Part shown: piece by piece, positions 1 to 13,637 of the stretch | Numbering within the stretch: position 1 is the first letter of the stretch | How the letters are laid out: the number at the start of each line of letters is the position of its first letter | DNA from: Gracilariopsis chorda | Lineage: Eukaryota > Rhodophyta > Florideophyceae > Gracilariales > Gracilariaceae | NCBI GenBank assembly: GCA_003194525.1 | Contig: NBIV01000105.1 | Span: 62,001 to 126,000 of the forward strand | Direction of reading: 5' to 3' | DNA: 64,000 nt | Notes under the pieces: generated by a model | Database searches by the model: none | Seen by the model: the letters and a program-made list of their open reading frames with translations, nothing else | What the model was told of the DNA's origin: nothing | Translations under genes and position numbers: made by a program

Positions 1-1140
1 CAAGTTATAGTCGAAGGTTGGGGTATGTTTGGCCAGTAGCATAAGTCCAGTTCCGAATGGTAGCTTTATTTTTCTACAACCTACGATCTCTGACTGGTGG
101 TCGCAAGTGCTTTCTGTTTGCGGAAGTGTTTGGTGATATTCCCAGAACAACTATTTGTCCTGGATGAAAACACGACTAGCCCCAGAATGTACCCATGTTG
201 GGGTTGTGTTGTCCTGATGGAGACTGGCAGTAGCTATTGATATGAATCCGCGGTGGTGGTTTCTGTTTCTGTTGCCATGGTTGCGGTTAGCGTTGGTCGC
301 CCTTGGTTGTTGGAGTCGCGAAAACTGTTCGAGTCCCAAGCTCGATTGTTGTTACGTCCTTCCCCTTTTTTATATTTGTTCTTGTTTATTTTTGGGCTGT
401 TGTTCGTTATTGTTCTTCTTGAGCCAACATTCGGCCCTGATGTGGCCAATGCGTCCACAGTTCCAACATACGACTCCCTTCTTATTGCCTTTTGTACGCT
501 GCTTGTGTCGGGTGGTAGATTTCTTCGCAGCGAGGTAAGGGTGACTGGCATTCTTTCTTGGCCTCTGTGATCTTCGTTATAGATGTAGAAGCCCGGTGAA
601 TTCGTCGGTCCATTTCAGATCGCACAAGCGAAATGACTTGATCGTACTCTATGTTGGTTGCGTCGGCCAAAATTTTGATTGCCGTTAATGAGTCCTGCAA
701 GGTGCGAAGCAAAGTCCCAGTTCGCTTCTTGTCCATGAGACGGTCACCCAGTCCAGCGAGTTCTAAGTAGGTGGTTTCTCACTCTAGCAAATGTCACTGT
801 ATGTCGTCGCCATTCGTGAATGTCAAGCTTAGCTTTTGGCGAAGGTCCAACTTGGATTGTATGTTGTGCTCCTTGTAGGTGGCCTCCAGTTTATTCCATA
901 CCTCCAAAGCAGAGCAGTGTTCTCGTTCGAGTAGTTCCGAGACTGCGACGATCGTTTATCGTTTGCGTGCCAAGGTTCTAAAAAATGACCAATCTTGCCT
1001 TACGATCGGCATCGTCCCATCTCTTTCGAGCTGCGGTGGAACCCTCATTTGTACGAGGTTCCATCAGAACGAATAATGATTGTAGGGAGTGCATGAGATC
1101 CCTAATGTATATGCGCCAAGTATAATAATCAGCTCCCCCT
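1..1140 (-). mobile_element. Ty1/copia fossil, gag and start of pol
   Basis: Fossil of a Ty1/copia retrotransposon on the minus strand, running off the left edge of the window. Parts seen in order: a copia-type (UBN2-like) gag core at about 1130-760, with a W-x2-LEATY pattern; a helical C-terminal gag segment at about 736-482; a CCHC zinc knuckle (CWNCGRIGHIRAEC) at 468-427; and the start of the aspartic protease at about 205-154 (motif SGAS). Gag packages the element's RNA and the protease would process the polyprotein. It is broken in several places and looks old. No LTR was identified. The family call rests on the order gag core, knuckle, protease. Confidence 0.75.
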
Positions 1141-2093
1141 TTTAGACGGGGTATACATTTATTTTCGTTGTGAGTGTCAGAGTCTATCGTGAAGTACCAG
1201 TCAAAGCAAGACTAAGTGAGACTGGCAGAAAGGATTCTTCACTGGTCCCTTACTGGTCGAGGGATCCTTTTACTACTTTTTCGTAGCCGGGTCCACTGGC
1301 GGAAGATGCTATCTCCGGTTCCCTAAAGGTTACACCTCCGGCTCCGAGTAAGACTCTCTCTGTGAGATGCAATTACAGCGGCCTATCCACGTTCTGCACA
1401 ATCTAGAATGAGTGTACGTGTAACTTACGGAATGCCCAGGAGAGTTTACTAACAGCAGGATATGCGTTCACCAGTTGGCCTCCTCTAATTCCTTACGGCC
1501 ACTTGCTCGGCGACCGTGCTCCGTAAGACGTCCTTGTACTCAATAAGTTCCAGGCCAAACGACGAGACACCATATCCTTGTACGAGGGGCTACACTCACA
1601 CTAGCTGAGCCAGTATACGGCAAGTGCGCTACCCGCAGGTTTAGTTCAAGTCCCCAGTCGAATCCCATCCGGTATTTGGCTTGCAAAGCTCAGCTCAGCC
1701 AAGTGCTAACTTCCTTAAAGGTGTAATAGAGGCGGCGGCCTTCTTCAGGACTTAAGTATTTTCTCGTCTTATATTGAACTTTCCTTGCGGGGTATTGAAA
1801 AAGCGAGGCCTTATTCAGAATTTTAAGATTCCCAGTTCGCCGTTGGTACTCGTATTCCAAGTTTGAAGAGTGTTATGCGGAGCGTGAAGTAACTGCAATG
1901 AGTCGCAACTAGAAGCTTCAGATGGTCGGTCTAGACCGCAAGCCAGTGGCAAGGGTTGTTCAACGACACGGTGGCTTTCAAGAAGCTTCTAGTGCGCATG
2001 CTCTAACGCAAAGAAGAATAAGGGGGGTTACGACGCAAGAGCCGAGTAGAGTGCGTGTGGGGAGGGGGCGATGGTAGCGACAGCAGACAAACC
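1141..2093. other. No gene seen
   Basis: This stretch has no convincing reading frame. It could hold the leader and LTR of the copia fossil to its left, but no LTR boundary or primer-binding site could be fixed. Confidence 0.4.
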
Positions 2094-2406
2094 AAGTATT
2101 ATGTGGGCCAGAGGGGGTGGGGAGGGCGGCAAGAACATGGCAGCCAACTAGTATGTGCCACGAAGGGGGTAGGGTTGCGGCGACAAAAAGGCAGCCAAGT
2201 AGTATGTGCCTCGAAGGGGGGGTTGGCGGCGACAACACGGCAACCATGTAGTATTTGCCCCGAAGGGTGGGGGTCGCGGCAACAACATGGCAGCCAAGTA
2301 TTATGTGCGTCAGAGGGCTCGGAGGGAACGGTGGCGACAACACGGCAGCAAAGTAGTGTGTGCCCCGGGGGGCTGCAGCAAAAACAAGGGAGCCAAGTAG
2401 TATTTT
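2094..2406. repeat. G-rich minisatellite, ~50-bp unit
   Basis: About six tandem units of roughly 45-60 bp. Each starts with a variant of AAGTAGTATGTGCC and contains CGAAGGGGG, a GGCGGCGACAACA-like block and a GGCAGCC-like end. Units differ by substitutions and small length changes, so the array is not recent. A long minus-strand open frame (1978-2727) across it simply reflects a repeat without stops, and I do not call it a gene. Confidence 0.85.
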
Positions 2407-2570
2407 CGCGCACGCGGACGGAGAAGGTGAAAGCGTGGCAGCGCGCGTGTGTGTAGCGAAGGCTGGTGCACGGCAGTGTGTCCGAAGGCGGAGGACGTGG
2501 GAGTGCGATAGCGCGCGCGCCGGGGAGAAGGTGGCTGTGTGGTAGCGCGCGCGCGAAGGGAAGCACGGAA
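2407..2570. repeat. GC-rich imperfect repeat next to the minisatellite
   Basis: About three imperfect units of 50-60 bp. Each combines a GGAGAAGGTG-like block with an alternating GCGCGCGC stretch and GTGGTAGC/GTGGCAGC. It directly follows the minisatellite but has a different unit. The alternating purine-pyrimidine runs are Z-DNA-prone. Confidence 0.55.
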
Positions 2571-2599
2571 GGTGTGGTGAGAAGGGGGTTTGGCGGCGA

Positions 2600-5565
2600 T
2601 GCAACCATGTAGCGGGGTTGTATTCCACTCTCTGGATTCTCCTAAGACCTTTCGTGGAAGGCATATCACGGAGGTCATTTATTTTGTGCCTCCAGTTGGA
2701 AGTAGTGAACAATATTCCTCGTTCCAACTGGTGGCCAGCGTAGATCCATCCACAGTTGGGCTCTGATTTTATTGGATCGTTACTTCATTAACCAACTAGT
2801 GACTTGCCCCAGTCCTACTGCTTCTGTATGAGGCAGCAACCAATTTAGGTATACAGCTCATCAGTACTTAGGGTGTGGGGTAGACCGTTTTTGGAAATTG
2901 CAAATATTTGTGGGTACGGGAAAGCTGCTTTTTCGCTTTTGGAAGTGCTCCACTACATTGAAGGCCACTTAATCGAACTGAGCTTGTTGTTTTTTCATGC
3001 TGAGATTGTGGTCATAGAATTCCTACAGGGGTGTACGCTCAAATGTGACCTTCTTGGAAGTGACCGCCATATGGCTGTCCTACATCTACGGCAACTGCCA
3101 AGCTGATAAGGTGGTGCATAGCCGTCTGAAGGGAGACGAGATGACGGTTGATGTACGCTACGCTGATATTCTTCCGGGGATCTCCAAGTGGTGAGCTCAT
3201 TTCTGGAAACCTGTGCGACCGATGAGATAGTACAGGAGGCCAATAGTGAGGTGTTGGCTTGCAGACAGAGACCTGAGCAGACGGAATTGTATCTTGCACG
3301 ATCGCCCTGTGTCTTGAGGTCTCGCTGTGAGAGCGTATTTATTACCACTCGGTCATAGTATGTTTTCATCCAAAACTGGGACAGGTCCGCTAGGGCTCAG
3401 ATCCGCAATTACTTAGGATATCACCATAAGGTCGACTATGATTCCCTTGCTAGGTACGCCTAAGAAAGTGGTGAGACCGTGCGAGAAGGGAAGAGAGGCG
3501 CCTCTAACCCTCGTTTCCGGACCAAAAAGGTGAGACGGAGCTTGTCCCTACACCCCAAATAAGAAACAAACCATGCGTAGGATACAACAACTAGTGGCCA
3601 AAAGTCCATTTCGTAAGTGCCATTTTGGGACGACGAACAGTAACCTTGTCGTTCTACTGGTCTAACATCAGGTGGAAGGGATCTACATTCCAGGGAAGCG
3701 CAGTGCCGGTTATGGTCTCTGCACCCACTGGTAATAAATACATCTTGCCACATTACCAAAGTCGAAACTCTTCCTACCGCAGTGAATATTTGCAGGTAAC
3801 GGGTGGATCGCCGAAATACAATCTCATGGCGTTCCGGGATACAAGGAATAGAAATCCGTTTTCTCGATTCGGTCTATTCCCCCACCCTCTGGGAACTGCG
3901 TAACCCAGTGCAGCTCCCCAAATGCAAGAGACACTGCTCAGGGCACTTCAGGAAACCCATGCAGACATGTTCGGCGCAACAGATTCGCCCTGTACCGAAC
4001 TCCGGAAGAACTTTTACGAGTATGGTCTGCAGCCAAGTTGGAACTACGACACAAATGCTTCAACCTCAACAGGTGTTGCTGCTTACTAACATTCGTAAAG
4101 ATACCGATATCACCCCTTAGATGGAAAAATCGAAACGGTCGGCTTGAAAGACATTCCCAACCGTCAACACCAAGAAGAACCTCCAGAACTAGAGGGATAA
4201 CGTATGAATGAATAACCAGTACTGACTGGTGCTAAAGGTATTTCAAATGATTTGGTCCTATTCTGCTTTGGAAACCACAGAAACAGTGAAGTAAACAGTG
4301 CTCTATAGGCTATTGCAAACCATCTGGTACCTATGGTAACCGTCCTGCATACCGAGGCAGAGCAGAATGTGGTGAATGCCAAAAGTTTTTCAATCCAGGG
4401 CTTGAAGTGGTTACGCTCGTGTACGCTCCCAACCCAACCAAGAGATGCTAAAATATCTCTGCTATCCGTTAGTGGATACATCGATTTCATGCTTTTTGTG
4501 GCTAACCTTCAGGTTCGAGTTTGGATTGTCGTTGTTGAGTAGTCGGCAGTAGAGTGCATTCTTAACACTATGTTTCCTGTTCGCCACGCCGGGGTGATCT
4601 TTCCGCGCTCCCGTGCAGTGCATTTCAACAACTTTCCATGCATCACTATTGTAACTGACTACAAAAGAACTCAGGGTTGGAATGGAAAAAGCCGAGTAAT
4701 CACAATCGGAAGGTACGGTCTCCAATAAAGTATGGCCTTCCAGCTCTGTTTCTATACCAGCAGGGATCAAAATAGAGAAACTGGTTACTCGTCCTGAACC
4801 TGGCCCTATTTTGGTACAGAATCAAGCCAAACCGCATAATAAGCACATGAACATTATGGCGACTGGTATCTGTGACAACAACCCTAATAAACCATTTTAG
4901 GTATACGTCAGCCGCTTTGGGAAGAAGCCCGCGATGCTACCAAAACGAACTGCCATTTAACACGTCTATATTCCTTTGTCTCAGAAGTTTACCCTATCGA
5001 GGTCAAACCATGTCGGGCAACCTGAAAAACACGGATGGGAAACCAAACCTGATATAGTTTAGGCCACAGATTCGGAAGGTAAGGCACGGGACCTACAATG
5101 AGAATAAGTTGCAAAGGATACCAGGACGGAAATGAACGTGGAAAAGATGGAAATGACCATGAATGTGAAGAAAAGAAAAAGAGAAAGGAGATGAATAGCG
5201 AGACCATGAAGGTGAAGTAGAAGATGCCAAAGTTTTGATACCGGACATCCACATTAGAATTGGAGACAAAACGTTGATTAGGATAATGATTGAGATGATG
5301 GAACCACTTAAGGCCATGGTCAGGAGGCCTTGGTATAATAAAGGCCACCAACATTGCAATGATCTCATTCCATGTGATCATCCACAACTGTACCATGCTG
5401 GTTTGAATTCCTATGAAGTGGAAGACTAAGCGGCCGAACTAATCCTTCGTGAAGTTGTTGTGGAGCCCTTAAATGCAAAGTAGGCCAGTTTCCTGGTACT
5501 GGTTTAGAACGTATTCATCAACGTATCCGATTCTGCGTATAATACAGGAAAGTAAATGCTGTAGC
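2600..5565. other. No gene recognised
   Basis: Only short, stop-rich frames are present. The part from about 4100 to 5565 lies just upstream of a plus-strand Ty3/gypsy reverse transcriptase scrap. It may be decayed gag and protease of that element, but no motif supports this. Confidence 0.4.
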
Positions 5566-6355
5566 GACTAGGGATTGGTATTCCGAACCTTAAATGGATG
5601 AGTATATAGATTCCCGCTAAGATACGAAAGTCCTTACCACATTGGACGGAAGCAGTGGTTATTTCCAGATGGAAAGACCAGAAAAGGGCGGATATAAAAC
5701 AACTTTCAAGTGTCAATCTCGGTTTTTCACGCTTCTCCCAGTTCAGTTTGATATGAAGAATGAATCTACCGCTTTTCAAAGATGTTTGAACATTATCCTA
5801 TCCAAGAGAAGGTGTAGTATTACTGCACTGCTTTTCTTGGAAGATATGATAATCTATATCAGAACGGTTTAGAAACATTTTCACCACGATGTTACCGTGC
5901 TACGGATGCTAAAGGAGGCGTGAGATTCGCAGAAGCTGAAAACTACGTTTTTTTAGCATAGGGTAGAATGCTCGGGACAAACCGTTAACCCTGGAACGTT
6001 GGAGGTAGCCCAGCAAATTATTCGTGCGCTGCAGGGAGTGAGGAGCCCTACCTCTCAAACGTATATTCCTTCCTGTATAGGATTATTTAATTTTAACAGA
6101 AGGTTGATCAAAATGTTCGCATAAATTGTATCATTTTCTAAAACTTTCGTGTTATCCACTTTGAAACTAAGCTTTTCGTGATGCTGAGTAATCCACTGAC
6201 TAATAATGGGGGTTACCACGAATCAGTTTTGGGTAACCTCTAGTTCCGATATTAAACCCTTTTGGTAAGAAGGGCGCTGAGCGGCTGGAAAACCCGTAGA
6301 TCATTGTCACGGTCTTTGTCTGACTCCGGCAAATTGTACCGCATAATTTTGGCAT
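5566..6355 (+). mobile_element. Ty3/gypsy fossil fragment, RT to RNase H
   Basis: Fossil fragment of a Ty3/gypsy pol gene. At about 5642-5870 the frame follows the reverse transcriptase palm (LDGSSGYFQM, then a TAFQRCLN-like block and the region of the catalytic YLDD box). From about 5880 to 6130 it follows the RT connection region (VNPGTLEVAQQ, IGLFNFNRR). At 6281-6365 an RNase H-like SRSLSDSGKLYR block is seen. Broken in many places, old, and without recognisable LTRs. Family assignment is good; clade is not determined. Confidence 0.7.
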
Positions 6356-6365
6356 TACGGTGGGA

Positions 6366-7685
6366 ATTCCTCTTTCTCCGGCTGTAGTGCTTCCTTCTCT
6401 TACTTTTGCCTTTACAATCTCTTTACAGTCTATATCACTTGAGTTCGAATCGGTGTCTGAGGTCGAGATATCAGGGCGCGACAGCCGTCTGTTCTTATTC
6501 TTTAGTCAATTACTTCTCTTCTTCCACTTGGGTCTCTCTTGCCACCTGTCTTCGCAGCTTTATGAACCACCGGAACCACTGTCAGGGTCGCTACAGACTG
6601 CATCCTGTTTTGCTCAATTAATAGGTCCACGGAGGTATACCCTCTCTCTCTCTCTGTTTACGAACGAGTAACATCAATTCTATGTTAGCCCGGGGGTTTG
6701 CTAAGGACCCATACAACCTATAACGCGTTCTTCGTACGATAGCTATTAGCTACAACCCAGAGTCGTGCTACACACACTGGGTTACTACTATACTAAGAAT
6801 GCATTAGGTGTCTAGGCGTGTTCAACCGCAGAATCGTTTCGTTTCCGAGGACTGTTGCCTTCTTCATTCCACCATTTCATTCAACCTCTAGAGGTCCTCG
6901 GGTAAGGGGCACACCACGACAAGGCGATTCGCATGTACCACGTTGGCCGCCAAGAAACTATTGACGACATCCTTTCCGCCCAATCCTCATTTCAGCGTCA
7001 AGATCGGGGGTAAGAACCGGGGCGTAACCTGCTGCGGGGTCTGATCCAAGTGTAGATCCTCCGAGAAAACCCTGGAAAAAACCCCTGTCCAGAGGCACCT
7101 TTGGAGCTCTTCCTTCGAGGGAAAAATTCAGGGAAACAGCGGCTGGATCTTCTTCCGGTAGCGGGCCCGTGACCGACTGCGTACGTGCAGTTACGCGGGT
7201 GACTTTTCAAGACTATTCACCCAGGTCCGCGAGGGCAACTGGCAAGCTGACCGGTTGCTTGGGCGAGTTTAACGACCTCCCGGGTCGAGAGGTATACCCC
7301 TTCTAGGCCATCCCCTATCTAACGCTCTTCCGGCCTCTTGATGCGTTCTATAAGTGCTTCACCGTTTCGGTCGTCGGGGACAATCTGGGACTGGACAGCG
7401 TCGAGTTCTGGATACCCTTTGGTCTTTCCAAACTTGTTCTGTTAGCATCAGAATATCTTTTTGCAAGCCCTTGAAGATCCTTTCCACGAATACCTATCCC
7501 ATATCTCAAAAGTATTTTCGATCTTTCTGCTCGAGAATTGAAACACCAAGACCGTAGAATGATGGATCAGTTTCTGTACTGCTTCTTCGATCACTGTTTC
7601 GGTAATGTGTCTCAATTTTAATTACGGTATTACCAAGTTCGATCCATTGTACTGGGAATTTGACAGACGTTTTGTGCAGCGCTAG
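6366..7685. other. No gene recognised
   Basis: No frame with family resemblance. The minus strand is downstream of a gypsy RNase H scrap at 7690-8000, so decayed integrase of that fossil may be here, but I could not recognise it. Confidence 0.35.
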
Positions 7686-8000
7686 TCTCTAGGTACACCA
7701 GAGACCCAAATCTAACCACACATATAACCTGGGAAGCAGCACCCAAAGCCGTCCGCCCTCTTGCCTAGAACACACCGTATTGGTGTTTCTACGGAGCACA
7801 CCCTCAATGTGATCCATTATTGGTGTTAGGGTGTATGACACCAGCGCATCCGCTGTGGTGTGACGTGAGGAACCTCTGAATCGAGTGGTTTGTGTCTGCA
7901 TATCCAAAGTAAACCTAATAAGGCACAAAAGTGCTTGTTATTGGTCACAAACAAGAACAAGGTTTTCCAATTTCACTTTTCTCGTGTCGAACTAATGATA
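7686..8000 (-). mobile_element. Ty3/gypsy fossil scrap, RNase H end
   Basis: Minus-strand scrap resembling the end of gypsy RNase H: a TDHKAL-like block near 7965 followed by RFTLDMQTQTT and an H-x2-ADAL segment, the usual close of the RNase H domain. Too short and decayed to assign to a clade. It is separate from the plus-strand scrap at 5.6-6.4 kb because the orientation differs. Confidence 0.6.
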
Positions 8001-11000
8001 CTCCGACATTCTATGTCAAAATACCAAACTGTGGTATAAATGACAGTGGGTGTTGACCAATTGCGTAGCTGTTGTAGGACGTGATTCTAGACCGCTGCGA
8101 GGTCGGTTCACCTAAAAATGTAGAAGAGAGGAATCTTGTAATGTCTGTCATGGTACCAAATACTACCCGTAAAAGACAGCTAGGCCACGATACTAACCCC
8201 CTTTGAAGATTTGGAGGGCGTGGCAGGGCCACTAGTAATACTTTGGAAGGTATTTGATATTCTGAATGGCGTACTGGAGAAGCTAAACAGTGTCACAACT
8301 AGCCAAGAGGGGCCTAACTTTGTCATGCTTAGCAAGAGATTGTCGCACACACCTTAAGGTTGCGAAGAGCTCCTCCTCCGGTGCAGTTTGTTACGTAGCA
8401 CAGGTTGAAGCCCATCCTAGTGGAACGGTCTTGGTCACAGTGGCAGAGTAGCACTGTCTATGTAAAATAAGTTAGCACTGTAGTTAGTCTGGCACTTCCA
8501 CGCACGTGGTGATACATACTAGCTGGTCGAAATCAATTGATCCCCGCAGCTTACCAAAAGGGCGGAAAACAGACTGGGCCAATAGAATTTATCAGAACAC
8601 TGGAGAACGTCATCACTTTCCGCTTCGAAGATGTCAAAAAGCATCACTCGTAATGCATAACAGTATATGATAGGAGCCATCTGGAGCGCTTTTTCTTTGA
8701 GATGTACAAACTTCTCGCTTAGTTTGATATCACCGTTTCGGACGAGTACCCTCACAATGGCGATATCGACTTCTATCGCCATCTATAGCGATCCATCGAA
8801 CGTACGCTGTCTAGCATACTTACCAGGCGAAGCCCTCATGTCACTTTTGACATAATGGAATGGGAACGCTCCCAGAGTGAACAGAATATGTGTCTTATCT
8901 TCTCCAACGCAATTAACTCCAGGAAGATTGCGCTTACCCACGACGGACACCTTCTGGGCAGCATGATTTCAAACCTCTCATCGTGGGTCTGTTAACGCCT
9001 TTCAGGTTTCGGAGGCGTGAAGGTATGCTTTACGTATTTTGACTGTATGAGAAGCCTCTATGACAATACCTGCCACATTGAGACGGCGAATACGTTTTGT
9101 GGGCGGAATTGGTGGATGGAAACGACGATCAACAGAGAGATCCACCAGTTTAAAAATCAATTTCCAGATAGCTAAAGTTCCAAATCACACCGTATCTGGC
9201 TTACCCCACATTTGCAGAGTACAACGGTTTAAAATTTATGTGAGCAGCGGCTGTCTTCATGGGTCAGAACTCTGAAATAGAGAAGCAACCAAGGGTTTAA
9301 TACAGAAAAGCATTCCTGAACTTCGTAAAATGCCACCAACTGATGGTTGAATGCACGAAAGAAGTGGATTTGATTTCTTTGGAGAAGTATTCTGTGATGT
9401 ACAAATATTATGTGGCACCACTCAAGATTTCGCTGTGACGTATGCATGATTCCAAGGCGGCATCGCTTCACCATCTTTGGCTGTCACTCCAATGAATAGG
9501 GTCTAATGAAGAGAGCAGAGCGAACACCTCTGTGCGAGCTTCTAATCATTCGGGAGACATTCCAATCATGTACCTCACGCTGGCCAAACGGATGAGGTAT
9601 AGAAGCTCATAGTCACAAAATAAATCTGAGAGGTCACTTTGGATCGTATGCGGATTAAAGTGGCGAACCGCTGAGGGATGGGTACGATCCTGAAACGAGG
9701 GCATGACGAGGAAGACGATGACGCCTTTCTCTATTCCTGTTGGACAGATTAATTAGGACCACTAGCCAGCGATGGAATTCTTATCGGCTCGAAGAGTTGT
9801 AATGGTTGAAATTCGGATGTTCACATTCCTTCCCCCTGCGTTCGGATACCGCGATGCGCCATTACATAATACGAATACGTTTGTGTCAGAAACCTGAACG
9901 TAATAGCTCGATCTCTGTAATGTAAGTATGATCCACATTGGTAAGATTCTCCACAGAGGTCATAAACTACAACACGTTTTGAACGGAGTCCACCCAGTAC
10001 GAACTTAGATATTTCGCCCAGGGTCATGCCCTGGCCGCATTGGTATGCTTTCTCTGGAGGAAACACTTGGTAGGGATAGGAGTTACGATTCTGTTGAAAG
10101 TTTTGAACGGGAAGACGGAGGCTCTGCAACACGCCTTCATTGGGTTCCTTGCACTTCCATTGGTCGCGAATCTGGCTCCTAGTGATAGAGAAGATGGCAG
10201 AAGGGTAACGATGCAAGCTGCGCAAAGCAAATCCCGGTAGTCGGTTGCACAAAACAGCAGCTATTATAGTTCATTGCGTGCGAGAAGACACGCGCTTTTC
10301 CGTTCCTGCGTACTGCCACTGCAGTCACGGTTTCCTTCATTGAAATTCTTAAGGTTCCATATGACCGAACAGAGCTTGGCGCTTGTTGCCGAACCTGATA
10401 CGGATTTTCCAAAGGGCCGGAAATCACGTCCATCCTTCGTTCGTTTACCAAATGACGGTAGTACTAGTGTTTTATAGACGTCAACGCACGGGGAATAAAA
10501 CCTGCTGCTATTAAAATCGCCTGAGCAAATTATCGTAACCATGTGGCAATCGATTATCAAGTCTGCATTGCAAGCCGTTGCCGTACAAAGCACAACTCTA
10601 CCACTCGGTGAGCGACGCACCCCGGGGCCGGGCTGATTCCAAGAGGGGGGTTTGTCGTATAGAAAGACAAGTGGCTCATCGACTTGAAGCATTTGAAGAG
10701 TTGTACTATGTAGGATACAGTAGCTATCTAATTGGAATAGGAATGTTTTTACCTTAGAATAGATGGTGACACTCTACCATTGTGCCCATGGCCACGGCAA
10801 TACGGGCGTCTCCAACTTCATCCAGGTAGCAGAATGTGCCCCAGGTTGCTCAATGTTAAGGTGGGCGCAGCGCTGCTTTACCAAAAATGTCGAAGTCAGG
10901 GATCTATAGGATAACTTTGATATCTTCTGCTTTCTACATTTGGTGTATGTAAGACCTTCCAAGGTAATACTATTCCGGTCACCATCCCTTCACATCTATA

Positions 11001-11100
11001 GAGAGGGAACGTTGCATGGAACTGCTCTCTTGTACCTCTGTGATTGATGCCGGCAATTTCATTACAGGAGCCCATTCTTCTGCCCCCTAGATTGAGCTCA
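8001..11100. other. Decayed sequence, no family recognised
   Basis: Several open minus-strand stretches occur. 8782-8519 encodes an 87-residue helical segment. 10252-9821 and 10692-10264 give frames of about 140 codons, and the former has Cys-rich stretches vaguely like zinc knuckles. None shows a motif that I can defend, so no gene is called. Confidence 0.35.
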
Positions 11101-11104
11101 ACTC

Positions 11105-13605
11105 GGGGCTCCTTTCATCCACGCCACACAATTGGTACCAATAACCGCTGTTGGTTGTACCGCACCTGTGTTTGAGTGCACTGAGGCTCAGGATGCTCTT
11201 TGCCCATATAAAGAACGAATATGTTTTGCCTCTGGCAATACCTAATTACCAGATCGTATAGCCGATCCTTTGAATCATGGAAGGTTTTTTCTTCTGCGGT
11301 GGACTCGAACCACCTCACTTTGTACTGGCAGTCCTCAGCGATACCGTGTGTATACCCCATGATATTATTGATACATTTCCCGTCATTTTGTTTCTCGGCC
11401 AGAGACGTGGGTCACAGATGACCAAATGCTCACGATTTTGGGACTCCTCGATCCCATCATTCTCAATGAGAACCGTGGAGTTGTTGGCGTCAGTGCTAAA
11501 GGATTTGAATGGAACAATAAGCCTTCTGAAAAGCTTCCCGGACAGCCTCTTGCTTTGCAAATCGTCTTTATTGAGATACCAAGTGCCATAGATGCTATAT
11601 GTAAGTGCTGGTCTCAGGCAGTTTCCGTTCAACAATGCAAGTATCGTATCCAAGCTTGTAGAACTGCTACGCTTTGTTGAACGTCTCTGTGGTATGCAAA
11701 ATCAACTAATGCAAATGTGCCAAAAACTTTATCTCATTGTCTTGAGATTGTTCTCCTTTCATAGACTTGAGACGCTTGGAAACCTGTGGCTCTGGAACCT
11801 AACCAAGTGCAAACTCGAATAGGGAGTGCCCTGTGCTCTCGTGGACTTGAGTATTGTCCCAAAAATTTTAGCGCGTCGCAGCATAGATCGCATATGTTCT
11901 ATCCTTAGGAACGTGGTGCCTCCATGAATACAGCTGGAGTCTGTCGAACGTCCAAACGTTGCTATTAGCCTGTGGCTGATTGAACAAATTAGGGACTTTC
12001 TTGATGTGGAGTATTCTAGAGACGATCCAAAAAGCATTGAATCTATTTTGGAACACTTTTGCTAGACAAATATGACGCATGGGCCTTATGCAAACCCTTA
12101 ATGAGTTTAAAACGCTCTTGCGCCTGCAAATGGACTGGTTGATTGTAGTGGGACGATCTTCGTGAAACTAGAATAGCGATCGGAGAGCACCCGTAAGTAC
12201 CCTCTTGCAATAATCTGCAACGTGCTCAATAATTAGGTCTCTATTCTCTTCAGAGGCCCGCTCACTGGGAAGAACTTCAAATGGGTATAGCGTTGCGTTT
12301 CAGAGACATATAATTTTTCAGACATGATTCAAACTCATTCAAGATTACATGCACATCGGCGACCATGCTTGGACAGTACAACCATTGAAGCATTGTTGCA
12401 CACATCCTTTGCTCACCTGGAGGTAAAGCCAGACGTGGGTAGCGGTGCCCGTGTGTCACAGGTTCTCGTAGAGGTGGTGGTACGAACACTTGCTCGCTTA
12501 AGTTTATTGTAGGAATGAGGACTGATATTTCTTCAGCATTCTGGTTAATGGAATGGTATGGTCTCTTGCATATCTACACAGAACCGATCCGCAGATTTTA
12601 CTACAACTAACTCTTCCTTTGACACATTTTTCACTGCCCTCTGTTCGACATCAGAAACTACACGTATTGGATGTGCGTTTGAAGATAAATAGTTGTTCCA
12701 AGTCGTCTTTGGTATGCATAGGAGACCGATTATGTCTTCTGAGGGTTTTACGGTGGTCTCATTGCCTCTAAGTGTGCACAATGTCGTACCTGCGATCTGG
12801 TTCTCTCACTCGTTTTGTTGAAGCCTTCGCAGTCATGTTCTGCGAGTCGTAACCTACTCCCATTCACTGTATGATTAGCTTTGGAATCCGATAGTCCTAG
12901 AAGCCAATCCAAGGCTTGGCGATCGAAAATCAGTTCGGAGCGTGTGGACTATAAGTATCGTCAAAGAATGGTCAATGATCATACAGCTGCGAAACACTCT
13001 CGCTCAGTGCCAACAGAACCTCTCTCTGCAGACGAAAAAGTAATACTTCAGTATTTCAATGTATGATGGGTTCTGCATGATCTTGAATCAATTCAAATGT
13101 AGTCTCTGTAGCACTAGTTTCGGTTTCCTTCGAGAACATTTTGTCTGCTATTTGCAGCTTCACGACTTGCATATACGCCAGAGCGTGCTTCAGCTCGTCG
13201 AGCGACTCGACCTGCATACCTATGAGCTATTGTAGCTTAGAAGAGTACTCTTTCGTCGTAAACTCTGTTAGCGTTGCTCCGTTCTTTGCGATGTCTCGCC
13301 CGAAACCTCTGTACGCGCTGTAGACGCCCAGAAAATTCCAGACTTCAGTACTTGTTGTAGTACAGGTCGACGTTTTGAAACCCTCAAGGTTCTTCGTCGC
13401 TACTTATAGTAACACTGTACTGATTACGTGAACAACATATTCAGCCGATCACCGAAAAATGATACACTCCTTCAGGCTTAGAGGTAACTCTCATTACTCA
13501 AGAATAGTGAGAACCTCGGCAAAATGACGCACGTGGTCTCCTGACGTTTCGTAAGACATCAATTAGCCATCTGTCGTGAAATAATACGTTAAAAAAAAGA
13601 TGCGG
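11105..13605 (-). mobile_element. Ty3/gypsy chromovirus fossil (RT end, RNase H, integrase, chromodomain)
   Basis: Minus-strand fossil of a chromodomain Ty3/gypsy element. From high to low coordinate: the last part of reverse transcriptase (13600-13300); the RT connection (AYRGFGRDIAKNGATL); RNase H near 13060-12880 (TERECFA, QALDWLLGLSD); an integrase zinc-binding region at about 12490-12280; the integrase core at about 12270-11880, including a HPQAN-like block; a distal integrase block (VHESTGHSLFEFALG) near 11850; and a C-terminal chromodomain near 11340-11240 (YKVRWFESTAEE). Chromodomains direct integration to marked chromatin in this clade. Broken in many places and evidently old. Confidence 0.85.
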
Positions 13606-13637
13606 CCTGTAGCAATAGCTAGTGTCTATCGGACCGG

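Noticed and set aside
1978-2727. 249-codon open frame on the minus strand
   Set aside because: It spans the minisatellite and repeats with its unit; the stop-free stretch comes from the repeat, not from a conserved protein.
9821-10252. Zinc knuckle-like Cys pattern on the minus strand
   Set aside because: Spacing does not fit CCHC and no neighbouring gag or protease is recognisable.
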